A stretch of DNA of 27,672 nt, from NCBI GenBank assembly GCA_001584585.1, contig LSYV01000030.1:53457-81128 (forward strand). The letters run 5' to 3'. Source of the stretch: Gonium pectorale (Eukaryota > Chlorophyta > Chlorophyceae > Chlamydomonadales > Volvocaceae). The position numbers were made by a program, and so were the translations under genes. The notes beneath the pieces were generated by a model. That model had not been told where the DNA came from. It searched no databases and saw only the letters and a program-made list of their open reading frames with translations. Positions 11,601-23,354 of the stretch are shown piece after piece (position 1 is the first letter of the stretch; every line of letters begins with the position of its first letter).

Positions 11601-12582
11601 CGCGCGCTTGCAGCAGCAGGCTGAGCACCACCCACCAGCCGTAACGCTCCGCGCCCAGCACCGTGCCACCCGGGGCAGCTGCCGCCGCCTTGCTGAGGCG
11701 CAGCGCAACCTGCTGCTGCTTCACAAAAGAAGACTCCCTGCGCAGCGTCCATGACACAGGGTTCCATGAGTGTTTCCTTGCAGCACCAAAGCCGAAGCAA
11801 CAACTGCAGGCGCCTGGGACTCTCTGACGTTCCGGCGCCATCCTTGACTAGGGCCAAGGCACCTCTCGCAGCCCACTGCACCTGACGTGCGCTCCGAACA
11901 CCTCGTGCAGCAGTGCCAGCGCCAGCTCCCCGCCACCCGGCATGCGCGCCGCCGCGTCCGCCGCCGCCTCGTACATGGCCGTGATGGCGGACACGCGACC
12001 CGAGCCGCGCAGCACCATGCCCGCTAGCCGCAGCACCTGCTCGTCCACCGGAGCGGGCTTACCCGCCAGCACCTCGTCTACCACCTGGCGGAGGGGGAGG
12101 GGGTCCACAAACGTTGCTGGGAGCGCAGGGGGCGCAGATGCGGCAAGTAGAGGGCAGGGGAAAGAGCACCGTTCAAGGTCGGGCGAAACTGGGTTCCGGG
12201 GTTGTACTAACGGTACTGATTCGCTATCCCGCAGGTGCCACGGCATAAATTACAGTTGCAGTGCGCAACATCATGCCCCTGCGTACCTCATTCGCCTCCT
12301 CCCGCTGGCCGCTCCTGTCCAGCCCAATGGCCTTCAGCACCCGCACGAGGTCATCGCCCGGGTACTTTGCCAGCGCCTGCTGACATAGCTTCAACGCATT
12401 CTGCGATTGCATACATACGGCCGATGCGCGCGGGCCATGAGGAAAGGCTCGTCGCTGGCCGCGCCGGCAGGCGGGGATGTGCCAGGCGGGGTGCGCCCCA
12501 CCTTCCAATTGCGACTGTCCAGCGCATCGTAGATCGGCCGAACCTTCTTTTCGTACGCATCGTTCTGCCTGGACCTGAACAT
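5616..12582 (-). CDS. NAA25: NAA25 (MDM20), auxiliary subunit of N-terminal acetyltransferase B
   Basis: Non-catalytic, TPR-like subunit that binds NAA20 and brings it to ribosomes, where NatB acetylates nascent proteins starting Met-Asp/Glu/Asn/Gln. Exons in transcript order: 12582-12502, 12400-12287, 12084-11882, 11737-11488, 11316-11248, 11024-10799, 10381-10332, 10201-9902, 9736-9311, 9046-8519, 8190-7977, 7699-7564, 7361-7220, 7039-6869, 6697-6443, 6237-6016, 5768-5616. They total 3540 nt (1179 aa plus stop) and every phase matches. The N-terminus MFRSRQNDAYEKKVRPIYD parallels RRLRPIYD of human NAA25. Other landmarks are VLKAIGLDRSGQREEA, HQPDDWGAL, RGPDLAL/VELALRR, LKHIQLDSLG and LEFAAFRERLAAS; plant-like RFNADLSVRP lies further on. 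It is longer than human NAA25 (972 aa), partly from an Ala/Lys/Gly-rich linker in exon 8 (residues 332-431). Least certain are the weak donor ending exon 6 (GCAA|GTGGGG) and the Ala-rich C-terminal exons 13-17. Divergent from IFT121. Confidence 0.9.
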
Positions 12583-12884
12583 CCTGTGTGTAATGCCGTC
12601 GCCGATCGGACCGCGCTAAGTCGCCAGCCAAAGCCGCTGCCCTGCAGACCTAAGCCATGATTGTAAACTGATTCGCAACAATTGCACATGCTGGGTGTGT
12701 AAATATGTACGAGCGCCGGAAGGAGAGACCCCAACGGGAGCTGCTCGTTGTAAACGTCATCGCTTGCCATAGACTACAGCCCAGCCGAACCAAACCAGTG
12801 AGCTAACGTCGGCTCGGACTCATGTTGGACTTGTAGACCTGACCAGCAGTCGCGGCAACGCGACTGGATACATTTTAATCCACC
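12583..12884. promoter_or_regulatory. Divergent (possibly bidirectional) promoter region between NAA25 and IFT121
   Basis: Only 302 bp separate the two start codons, so both 5' UTRs and core promoters must fit here unless an upstream non-coding exon was missed. No canonical TATA box is apparent in either orientation; AT-richer spots lie at about 12660-12710 and 12870-12880. AACGTCATCG near 12755 resembles a CRE/bZIP site. A perfect 8-bp hairpin lies at 12847-12866. Functional assignment is inferred from position only. Confidence 0.55.
12847..12866 (+). promoter_or_regulatory. Perfect 8-bp hairpin with GCAA loop just upstream of the IFT121 start
   Basis: CAGTCGCG (12847-12854) and CGCGACTG (12859-12866) are exact reverse complements around GCAA. 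In RNA this gives an 8-bp, GC-rich stem closed by a GNRA-type tetraloop, ending 18 nt before the IFT121 ATG. The same bases contain GTCGC-GGCAAC, close to the metazoan RFX X-box (GTNRCC then RGYAAC). Whether it acts in DNA, in RNA or not at all is unknown. Confidence 0.6.
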
Positions 12885-15800
12885 ATGTTCATCTATCTTA
12901 GGTTGGTCTACGCTGCATCTCGAACCGCGCGCGGGCTTTTCCTCATGTGCACCATTCCTCCCCGTGCGCAGCAAGAAGATTGCTATTCCAAATAATGTCA
13001 AGCTCCGGTGCATATCTTGGAACACGGACCAGGGCTGGATTGCGTGTGGCGGTGAGAGCGGCCTTCTGAAGGTAAGCGGTCAGCATGCGCGGCTTCGAAG
13101 TTGCGTCCCCCGCGAGCACGCGCCATGGCCCCTCCCTGAAGGTCCTCCGCCTGGACGGCACTACAAGCAAGGATGTGAAGGGGAAGAAGGAGGGCGGGCC
13201 GCCGGGAGGCAACCTGTCCCTCAACCAGACGCTGGAAGGGCACAATGGCGCGGTCATGTGCGTGTGCTGGAACAACGCGTTCCAGAAGCTCACGACCAGC
13301 GACGAGCTGGGGTTGATCATTGTGTGGATGCTCCACAAGGGCATGTGGTTTGAGGAGATGATCAACAACAGGTGGGGTTGGGAGTGCTGGGGAGTAGGCG
13401 GATAGGCGCATGTCGATGCAGTCCAGCTGGGACCGCCCCCGCCCGTTGCAAGGGATGGGAGGTGGGATTCATGCTGTTGCAAGACAAGCTCAGCGTGCTG
13501 CGTCATGGCTGGGGGCCCTTATGGTTCTCTGGTGACTGGGCGGTGCACGGGCCTGCTTGGCAAGTACATGGTAGAGGTCCAGGCCTCGAACCGGGAGAAT
13601 GCCGACGCAGGAGTAGGCGCCTGAGTCATGTCTGGGCCCCCGGTTCCCCTTGCGTCTGCATGCATATGTGGCGACAACTGGCCCAACGGGGCCAAGTGCG
13701 GGGTGTCATGTCAACACGGCACCTCCGACACGCACGCTCGGTTATGGCCTCCCGCATGTCCTATGGACTCAGCTAGTTGCAAGTACGCCTACATCAACTT
13801 CATGGTGTTGATATCCCTTCCGGTATCCACTCGGCTTTGGCCTCCGAAATCTGTCCACCCGCCGTAACAGGAACAAGTCGGTGGTGAAGGACATGAAGTG
13901 GACGTCGAACGGCGAGAAGATCTGCATAATCTATGAGGATGGAGCCGTGATCGTGGGCAGCGTAGACGGAAACCGCCTGTGGGGCAAGGTGCGGCCGCGC
14001 CCGTTCGGGTCCCTAGGTTGGCTGGGGTTGAGGGGGGGGGACACGGGGGAAAAGGGCCACGCCGTGTGCAGAGGGCAAGCTCATGGGATGCGTAGTCAAC
14101 TGCATTACGCGCAGACACGCTGCAGATCCGGGTCGTAGGTACGGGCGACTCAACCGTCAATGCCCTGCCGTGAAAGCCCACCTTTCCTCATCCGGTTGCC
14201 GCTCGTCTCATGCTTGCTCGAACAGGAGCTCGGTATGGAGCTGGCGCTGGTAGAGTGGAGCCCGGACGGCCGGCTGCTGCTGTTCGCCACGCCGCAGGGC
14301 GAGTGCCACGTGTACGACGGCAACGGCAACGGGGTCGCCAAGGTGCCGCTGTACTGCAATGAGGGATACGCAGGTGCGTGGCGGCGGGGACGATCTGGAG
14401 CCTGAGGGTGAAGGTTTGCCGAGAGGGGAGGGGGAGGATAGGATGAAGAGTCCCTCCAGCAGGGAAAGAAGTCAATTTGGCAAAGAGTTAACATGACGTA
14501 GGAGCACAGTAAAAGGGCCAGAAGTCGCTCGTGCAATTTGCGGTGGGATATGAAGCAGGACGCGTTCGGTTCCTCACTCGGCAGCACAAAGCGCCGTTTG
14601 GGTGGCGGCCTTGTGGAGCCGACTGCGGACGGTCGCGTACGTAGACAGGCACCCATGCAGTGGCAGGCGCGAGCGTCCCACTTCGGCTGCTCGCGAATCT
14701 CCCTGTCAAACCCTCAGCTTCCCTTGCTGGGCGCTCCTAGCACCATAGGTCATGGGGCTTCCTCTCCACCCCAAATCCCAACCCCGCCGACCGCCCTGCA
14801 GGCGCGTCCAAAATCATTGGTGTGGAGTGGTACGACGGCGTGGAGGGCTATGCGGAGCCCAACTGCCCCGTGCTGGCCATCTGCCTGGATAACGGCCGCA
14901 TGCAGGTGGAAACGGGGGTGGGGTAGGGCGGGGATGCGATGGGCGAAAGGGGTCGCGGGGGCAGTGGGTAGGGGATGGGGACTGCGGAGGAGAGCGGGGA
15001 TAGTCTTGAGGACAGACAGCCATGTCTGTAGCAGGCTTGCAACACAGCTTCTTTCGCCAAGCGCAGCTTTCCGGCATCGGAAGCCCCTACATGCCCCACT
15101 ATAGCGGGCTATTGTTGTGACCGATCATCCGACCACACTGGTCCCCTCAATCTCCTACGCTCTTCGCAGCTGATGCGCTACGAGTCTGATGACAACGCGG
15201 TGTGCATCGACACGGGCATCAAGCCCGTCAAGGTCAAGTGGAACATGAACGGCACGGTGAGGGAGGGGGCGTCAGACGAAGAGATGAGGCAGAGAGAGAG
15301 AATCGCCCTATAGTAGGAATGCCAACGATACGGGTTTTGGCATGAACCGCATGGAGCGGCCTTAGTAAAGGCACCGTGACGCGAGGACAGATGCAGTTAG
15401 CTTGACGCCCTTGCAAAACTATATCAACGCAACTCATTTGTTTGAAGAGGAGTTGCATATCGTATGCATGCTTTGGCAGCGAAGGTATACTGTCTTCGCT
15501 GCATAGCGGAAGCCATCCCATCGCCGGCTGCCCTTACCATTTGCACCCTCCCGTCACCTTCACCCTAATCCCCCCCCCCCGGGTAGATCCTGGCGGTGGC
15601 TGGCTTCCAGATGAGCAGCGCGGTGGCGGACGGGCGCGAGCTGTGGATGGTCCAGTTCTACAACCACAACGGTGAGGCGCGCAGGGAGTATGGGACCAAG
15701 GCGGGTCAGATGGGGGAGGGCGTACATATGCTCCAGGCAGGGTAGGAGGATGATGGGCGCACACCGGGTGTGGCCAATGCGGCAGGACTCAAGGGACTGG

Positions 15801-18800
15801 CACAGGGACAGGGTCACTCCTCGCTTTGATGCCATCAATCATTCCCGACTGGTTCTGGTAGCAAACTGCACGCCTCTCTGCTCTCGGGCAACGCTGCCCT
15901 GCCCTTGCCCGCCGGACCTGCCCAGGCGAGCACCTGCGCACACTGCGCGTGCCCGGCGGTGGCATCAGCGGCATCTCGTGGGAGGGCAACGGACTGCGCC
16001 TGGCGCTGGCCGTGGACAGCTACGTCTACTTCGCGAACGTGAGGGGTTGGTCCACGGGTGCTGGATGGCTGGCCACGCGCCCAGGGGACAGGCTGGGGAG
16101 GAGGGGAGTTTGTAGAACAAGGTGTGAAGATAGGTCAAATAGGGAGCGTGGACGGGCGGGAACGGCTAAGGCGAAGGCACGGGTGGATTGGGTGACTGTC
16201 ACGCGGCCTGCATGTGGTGCTGTGCGCCGTTTTTGTGGTCCCTGACGAAGTGAATCCCTGCCGTCCCGCCCTCACAACGTGCCACTGCCATTGCGCCGCC
16301 CCAGGTGCGGCCCGACTACAAGTGGGGCTATTTCTGCAACACGCTGGTGTACGCCTTCAACCGGCCCGACCGCTCCGAGCACTGCGTCATGTTCTGGGAC
16401 ACCAAGAACAACGACAAGTACCCCAAGTACGTGCGCAAGCTGGTGGCCATCCAGGCGTTTGGGGACTTCTGCGTCCTCGCAACGCGGGTGAGTGCGGGTC
16501 GGGGCGGAGCAGCGCAGAGTGGGGCGGATCTGGTCGCCGGGATGAGAGGATGCGCAGGTCGCCTACTGGAGGCGTCCGCCCTCCATCTCATTGTGTAGGA
16601 GGATGTGCTGCCCCGCACACATTTCCGCGCCGTTGTATTGACCACGACTCACCAGACCGGAATGCCTAGCGTGAGCCGCTAGCTCTTGTGTTCAAGCTCG
16701 GAAGTTGCATGGACGTTGAGGCCTGCTCCCTTTTCTGCTGCCAGGGCGAGAACCCCGGCGAGCACATCCTCATCTTGTGTAATGCCATCGGCTCCCCCGT
16801 GGACTCCAAGTACATCGAGGTGAGGACCGCAGTTGGCCGCTAGGCTTCAGGCCCTTGTGCCGGCGTGGGATGTGCCTGAACCAGCACCCACCAGTGCCAG
16901 GGAGCGCTAAAGGCCGGTGGGTACCCGGTAACAGTGCTTGCTCGCTCCCTTACCCCTTGGCCGGCGGCCCCACGCCCCCCGGTCCGCCCCCGGCCCCACA
17001 GGTCGAGCCCAAGTATCTGGCCATCACCAACTACCACGTCATCGCCGCCAACGACGAGGTCGTCTACGTGTGGCAGTTCAGGACGTCGTTCTCCAAGGTG
17101 CACTGGAGGAGGGCGGGGCACGGGGGGCGCGGGGCGGGTTCACCAGAGCAAGATTCATCCCGGCTGGCCGACTGGTTGCCGAACGCCAAGTGGCACCAGA
17201 GCGGTCCCTCTGTTCACGCCGCTCCTTGCCGATTCCCTGCTCTGCCCTACCCCACCCCCCAACCTAACAAAAACGCCCGCAGGTGCTGTCCACCGACATC
17301 AACGCGGTGAAGCGCAAGGACGTGCGCGAGAAGATGTTCTCGGTGGACGACGCGAACCCGGCACTGGTGGGTCGACATACCTGGGTCTTGCGTTCTGGCC
17401 CGTGGGGTGCGGGGCGCTGCTCAACATGGTATTCATGAATTCATGTATGCATGTCTTGCCCTTAGGGACACCATTCCTTCATCTGCACAATGCTGGACTA
17501 CATGTCTGAAGACTAGAACCCTTGATTCCTGAACCAGTCCTGCCCTCTTTCAGCTTGTAACCGGTCCGCCCACGCTCATGACCCCCCCTCCTCCGCCCCC
17601 CTCCTGCGCCTCAGTCGGACCGCTCGCCCGAGTCGTTCCGGAACATGACCACCCAGACGACCGACCCCATCGCCTGCGTCACTGCCTGCGACAGCGTGCT
17701 CATGATCGGGCGCGCCTCGGGTGTCGTAAACCGCTACTCGCTGCCGCATCTCACACTCGACGCGCAGCACGTGCTGCGCTGCAGGCCACAGGTGCGTGCG
17801 CCGGCGGATCCGGTGATGGAGGGGCGCGTCGGTCGGCTTCTGCGTGTGACGGGCCGTGCGCGCGACGACTAAGCATTGGTCGGCCTCTCTCCGATGAGCA
17901 ATGCGCCCCCCCCCCCGCTGCCCGTGTCTCCTCGTGTGGCATAGATGCTGGCGCTCAACTGCAACCTGACCAAGATGTCTGTCATCGACATCAATGGCGT
18001 GCTGACCTTCTTCGACCTCACCGCTAAGGCCACCGGGGGAGGAGCCAACACGGTCGGCGAGCACCTCGCATTCGAGCGCAAGGTGCGATCGTGGGCGGGA
18101 GCGCGTGCCAAGTGCCAAGCTACTTTCACATTCCCAGTGTATCCTCTTGCCACCCTTTCCCATACGCTCGCTGCCCCTGCCGCCCCGCCTGCAGGACGCG
18201 TGGGACATGCGCTGGGCGGACGACAACCCGGAGCTGTTTGCGATGATGGAGAAGACGCGCATGTACATTTTCCGCGGGCTGGACCCCGAGGAGCCCGTCA
18301 CCTCGTCCGCCTACCTGTGCTCCTTCCACGACCTGGAGATCACCGCAGCCTTCCTGGACGACGTCATGCAGCAGCCCGACCAGCCCGACCTGGAGTTCAT
18401 GGTCATGTACGAGACGCGCAGCCTCAGGTGGGCAATGCGGCGTGGCAGCCGGTGACTGATGAGGGCTGGGGCCGGGCAATTTACGACAGGGCGGGGTGGG
18501 GTGGAGCTGTGCCCGCCTTTGCCCTTTCGGACTGAGCGGGCCTTCCTCGTCCGCCGAGTCGCCCGCAGAGACACGCGCGAGCTGCTCAAGAGCGCCAGCG
18601 TGGATGACGCGTACGCGTTCGTGGACTCCAATTCGCACCCCCGCCTGTGGCGCAACCTGGCGGAGCACGCGCTGGAGGCGCTGGACTTCACCACCGCCGA
18701 CAAAGCGTTCGTGCGCTGCGCGGACTACCAGGTGCGGGGGGATGGCAGGCTCAGGGCAAAATAGGAGTAGTAGGCGGCATGGGGTTCGGGGCTACATACG

Positions 18801-21800
18801 AGTCCACGCCGTGAAAGGACTTGGGCTACATAACTGGCCCTTACGGCTGCGCTCCTTATGTTAAATTGTGATCCCTGCAACGCCCGTGCCTTGCCGTCTC
18901 ACAGGGCATCCAGTTTGTGAAGCACCTTGGCAAGCTGGACGACAAGGCCAAGCAGCGCGCAGAGGTGGGCAGGGCAGAGGAGGGCGCTGGGGCGGTTATG
19001 ACAGTTCGCGGAGCCGCGGGAGCTTGCCTTCCCCTGACGGCTCCAAGCTGCGGTTACCGTACCGTACGTTCACGAACTGAGCGTCCGCATATACAAACGG
19101 CCCCCACAGCCACCTCATTGCCCGCCCCGCGTGCCCTCGCCTGCTCCCCACGCTCCCCAGGTGGCCGTGTACTTCAAGCGCTTCGACGAGGCCGAGCAGC
19201 TCTACATGCGCATGGACCGCCCTGACCTGGCCATCGACATGCGCATGCGGCTGGGAGACTGGTTCAAGGTGGGGATGAGGGACGGAGGGAGGTCATGAGC
19301 AGTCCTGCGGGTGGGGGTCCGGATGCCAGGCCGGCTTGGCTTGGCAATAGGAGCCACTTTGTCCTTGGAGCCGTACGCCAACCCCTGACCACGCCTTCCC
19401 TGTGCCCCACGTCGCGCGCCTCCTTTCCGCCATCTCTGTGGGCATCACTCTGCGGTTCTTGTCCTCCACCTCCTCACACCCTCGGATCCCATCCAATAAT
19501 ACCAGGTGGAACGGCTGATACGCGAGAGCGGTGGCGACGACGTGCAGCTGCTCAACGCGCACAACAAGATCGGGCAGTATTACAGCGACCGCCACAAGTG
19601 GGGCAAGGCCGCGCAGTACTATGCGCAGGCCAAGAACAGTGAGATGCTCGTGGAGTGCTTCTACGCGCTGGAGGTGGGGGCCCGGGTCGACCGGGGATGC
19701 GGGAGCGGAATCCGGGTTGCAGGTGGATAGGATAGGATAGGGTTTGGGACAGGAGTGGCGAATGGGTAAGGTATGCGAAACGCAGGGTGCTGTTTATTTG
19801 GGCCCTCCAACGGCTGACCATAGAAGCTCTAGACCCGTCTCTTGACTTCCCGGCTTCTTGACTTGGCGTTTGCAGGACTTCGTGGCGCTGGGTCGGCTGA
19901 TGGATGCGCTGCCCGACGGCTCCCCGCTGCTGTCCAACATCGGCGAGAAGTTCCAGTCCGTGGGCCTCTGCAACGAGGGCGTGACGGCCTTCCTCAAGGC
20001 GGGCGACACTAAGCGCGCCATCGATTGCTGCGTGCTGCTCAACCAGTGGGACCAGGCAGTGCAGCTGGCGCAGGTGTGTTCAGGGGGACAGGGGGGCTGC
20101 TTCAGTGTGGTAGTGACTGGGGCCATCTGTCAAGCGTAGAGCTGTTTGGGTTGTGCACAGGCAAGTGAAACATATGGGGCTGAAGAAGGCAGAAGGCTCT
20201 TTGCCGGTCCGCTGCGTGCTTTGCATGGCGGTTCCTTACCTGTATGTAACCGCGTGGTCGCCCTGCTATGTCCTGCCCTGTCCACAAAGCCCCCTCTCTC
20301 CTTTCTCCTCCCCTCCTCCCCGCCCTCAGGCGCACAACTTCCCGCAGATTGAGCAACTGCTGGCTAAGTACGCCAACCACCTTCTGGAGAAGGACAAGGT
20401 GGGCCCGCGAGAGGGGGGCAGAAGCCAATCTCTTTCCTGTATGTCCAAACTGAGGCGCCCGAGCATCCGTTACTCCCCATATTGACCCGCTCTTCGTGTC
20501 TCGTATCGTATCGTCCACACCTTACCCCCTGGTTCCCGCCTCCTTGTGGCTGTAAGGTCATGGACGCCATCGAGCTGTACCGAAAGGCCAACCACTCGAT
20601 GGAGGCGGCACGCCTGCTGCAGGACCTGGCGCGCAAGTGCGCGGCGCAGAAGGTAACCCACCCACAATGCGAGGCTTTGGAAGACGGTCTCCATCTGCGT
20701 TGAGTGCCTGATAGCTTTCTCTCCGTGATCACCCTGCCTGCATTATGCCGTGTGTTATGAGTGCGGTCGTTTAGTATGCTGACCGTGAGGCCTTTCTTGT
20801 CGCTGGCAGGTGCACCCTCTCCGAGTGAAGAAGCTCTACGTGCTGGCAGCGCTGGAGATTGAGAAGTTCAAGAAGCGGACGCTCGAGCTTGCGGGGGCGG
20901 ACAAGGGCAGCGCGGCGCTGCTGGGGTCGGCGCCCACGGGGGCTGGCGGGACAGCCACGATGGCGGCCACGGCTGCGCAGGTGCGATGCGGGTTCGGAGG
21001 AGGAGTAGGCCTTGGCGGATTGGCCCTTTCTGCAGGACTGGGAATGGACTGCATGCGGCGAGCTACTGTACCGGGCCACCTGCTCCCTGCTCTCGGGCCC
21101 ACCCGTTGGCCCGCCCGCCTGTCCCGCAGACGCTGGCTGGCCTGATGACGCTGGAGAGCGTGGTGAGCGGCGAGGCGGGCGTAGACAGCGCCTGGCGCGG
21201 TGCGGAGGCGTACCACTTCTGGCTGCTGGCGCACCGGCAGCTGTACGCGGGCAACGTGGACTTGGCCATGCGCACCGCGCTGCACCTGCGCGAGTACGAG
21301 GACCTCATCGACCCGCTCGAGATCTACTCGTTCTTAGCGCTCGCAGCCTTCTACAACCAGTTCTTCGGGCAGTGCTCAAAGGTACAGGGCCCGGCCGCCG
21401 CAACAAGTGCAGCGCCTGAGCATCTGACACGCCCCCCCCCCCACACACACATTGATCTGCCCGATTACCCGTGCCTCACTCAATATTACTGCATTTGCAC
21501 GTTATAAGATGCTGGTACCTTCACCCGAAGGCTCAATGCAGTGAGCGCCGTGTTGTGAGATCGCTACCCCGCCCATTAGTCTGTGCTGGGCCTGGGCTGT
21601 TGATCACCCCGCATCCCTCCCAACCAACCCACCCGTCCCCCGCCTTTCTTCCCCGCTCCCCTCACCTCAGGCGTTCATCAAGCTGGAGTCCATGCCGTCC
21701 ATCCCAACCGACAAGCGCGAGTCGTTCTCCGACCTCGCCATGTCCATCTTCCTCAAGCATCCGCCGGCAGATCCGCGCGCGCTGCGGGAGACGCGCGAGA

Positions 21801-22286
21801 AGAAGCCGGCCAGCGCGGCGCCCGGTGGGCCCTCGCCGCTGGATGCGCTGCTGGACGACCTCGGCGGCGGGAAGGACCAGGTGCGGCCAAGCGCCTGGAC
21901 CGGGGCAACAATTATGGCAGGACCACAGGGAGGATCAGACAGGCCGCGGCCAGGGCATGGAGCTGGCTTCGTTGACAGCCGATGCGGCGGGCTCCACCGC
22001 CTGTCACTGCTGGAAGTTATGTCAGCTGGTATCGGGCCCTAAGCTTCGCCTCTTGTGCCCTCTCCGCCGCCCGCAGGTGTGTGTGGCCAGCGGCCGCATC
22101 GTGCGCGACGGCAACGTGGTCCGCTGCCGCACCTGCAAGCACCTCTCCATCAACCACGAGCTGCGGGGGGCCGCCGTGTGCCCGCTCTGCCACACGCCGC
22201 TGCCAGTTCCGGCGGGCGGGCCCAGCGGACGGGGGACGGGGGCCATGTCGGCAAAGTCCGGAATGAGCTCGCTCTACGGCTACTGA
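12885..22286 (+). CDS. IFT121: IFT121 (WDR35 homologue), intraflagellar transport complex A core subunit
   Basis: IFT-A subunit for retrograde ciliary transport and membrane-protein import; it works with IFT144, IFT140, IFT122, IFT139 and IFT43. Exons: 12885-12901, 12972-13071, 13142-13371, 13871-13988, 14226-14373, 14802-14905, 15170-15256, 15587-15671, 15926-16038, 16305-16487, 16745-16819, 17002-17097, 17283-17366, 17615-17791, 17945-18082, 18195-18427, 18569-18731, 18905-18964, 19161-19268, 19506-19673, 19876-20073, 20330-20398, 20557-20652, 20810-20980, 21130-21381, 21671-21880, 22077-22286. Total 3693 nt, 1230 aa; all introns GT-AG with matching phase. The start (CACCATG, then [14 protein letters not shown]) sits on a 17-nt first exon. 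Near-identical blocks with human WDR35 include [57 protein letters not shown] and WRGAEAYHF. Two WD40 propellers (about 1-630) precede TPR-like helices (about 664-1090) and a C-terminal zinc ribbon with CRTC (1178-1181) and CPLC (1196-1199). Residues 206-212 look locally frame-shifted. Confidence 0.97.
19725..19741. repeat. Short GGATA microsatellite in an IFT121 intron
   Basis: Three tandem GGATA copies followed by GG, inside the intron between exons 20 and 21. Likely neutral. Confidence 0.8.
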
Positions 22287-22932
22287 GCGGGCTGTGACGG
22301 GTGTTTTCGAGGACTGCATCTCGGGGGCTGCGGGGTTCTGGGTCGGGTCATGTATGGCGGACGCCATGTCGGTGCTGATGGGCGCCAGTCACCACCCTTG
22401 GCAGTCGGCGGCGCAACTAGCGGAGGCCCATGCGGCGGCGGGGATCTCTGCCAGGGAGCAAGCGCGCGTTCGGCAGTACTAGCGGGAAGCCAGGACTGGA
22501 GGGTAAGCTGTGCTAGGAGCACGGAAACCCGGAAGCAGCTCATGGTGCCAGGCCTGCTTCGAGGACGCCGGCAGATTGCGGCTCTCTGCAGCGCCGAGTT
22601 TTTGGTTGGGGCAGCCCTGCTTGCCATGCCGCTGACTTCAACGGGTACGAGTGCCTAAGGGGGTTGTGGGGATGCGGAGCTGAGCCGAGCTGTCGCCGCC
22701 CCACCTGGTGGTGTTAGGGTCGACTGGCCCGGTGTGGCATGTAGGCGTGCGAATGATCCATCTGCGCATCGACTGCGGGTGTGCTGAAGTCACTTCTCAC
22801 TTGTACATAAAATATATGATTGCGACGGATCTGTTTGACGGGCAGGGTTCGTGGGGCGCGGAAGCGTGGAGCCGCTTGCCGCAGCTGTACGTCCAGTGGA
22901 GGGGGCAGTTTGTGTGCAAATTTGCCCCGCTC

Positions 22933-22940
22933 TATAAAAG
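22933..22940 (+). promoter_or_regulatory. TATA-box-like element (TATAAAAG)
   Basis: A perfect TATAAAAG on the plus strand in a GC-rich setting, about 420 nt upstream of the GNAT ATG at 23355. Initiation about 30 nt downstream would give a 5' UTR of roughly 390 nt that contains upstream ATGs. This weakens the assignment. Confidence 0.35.
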
Positions 22941-23038
22941 AATGCTCTTGCCCTTGCACCGCTCCGCACCTCTGCTCGAATGTACTCCGCAAGCCGGGTA
23001 CGGGTGCAGCGTACGACCTGAGCGTGCCACAATCGCCA

Positions 23039-23043
23039 TGTAA
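23039..23043 (+). promoter_or_regulatory. Candidate TGTAA polyadenylation signal for IFT121
   Basis: First TGTAA on the plus strand after the IFT121 stop, giving a 3' UTR of about 770 nt. This is long but not unusual for a volvocine gene. The motif is short, so the call is tentative. Confidence 0.4.
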
Positions 23044-23354
23044 CAGTGGAACGGCACATGTTTGAGCTGGGAGGCCCCCAGGCGGGTTGCTATCCCTCGT
23101 CGTTTCCCGTGTGCCCACCGTCATTCGGCTGCAACTCGTGGGGAGCACTTGGCTGACATTGCCAGCATCGTACGGGTGAACCCATCTCCCCCCGTACGCA
23201 CCCATGCACACGCAAACTGGCTGGGCATGAGCCAAGCATAGCGAAATCGACCGTTGCTGCTCGGCCCAACCCCAACCGCTGCCAGTCCCCCGCTAGTGCG
23301 TTTAATGCACATGCAACAAGTGGTAAGAACCCGTTAGGTAGTACAGATAGCGAA

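Larger units (their letters stand above)
22287..23354. other. IFT121 3' UTR and upstream region of the GNAT gene
   Basis: About 1.07 kb without a supportable ORF. It should contain the IFT121 3' UTR, its poly(A) site (TGTAA candidate at 23039) and the promoter and 5' UTR of the downstream acetyltransferase. A TATA-like octamer lies at 22933. If both are used, the two transcription units overlap on the same strand by about 100 nt, so at least one is probably wrong. Confidence 0.5.

Noticed and set aside
12351..12770. Upstream NAA25 start at 12770 (MASDDVYNEQ)
   Set aside because: That frame is not the one that reads YEKKVRPIYD; the ATG at 12582 leads directly into the conserved N-terminus.
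14370..14377. GC-AG intron at the end of IFT121 exon 5
   Set aside because: Considered in order to keep the ASKIIG frame, but it then breaks the frame at EWYDG. The GT donor at 14374 gives a continuous reading frame.
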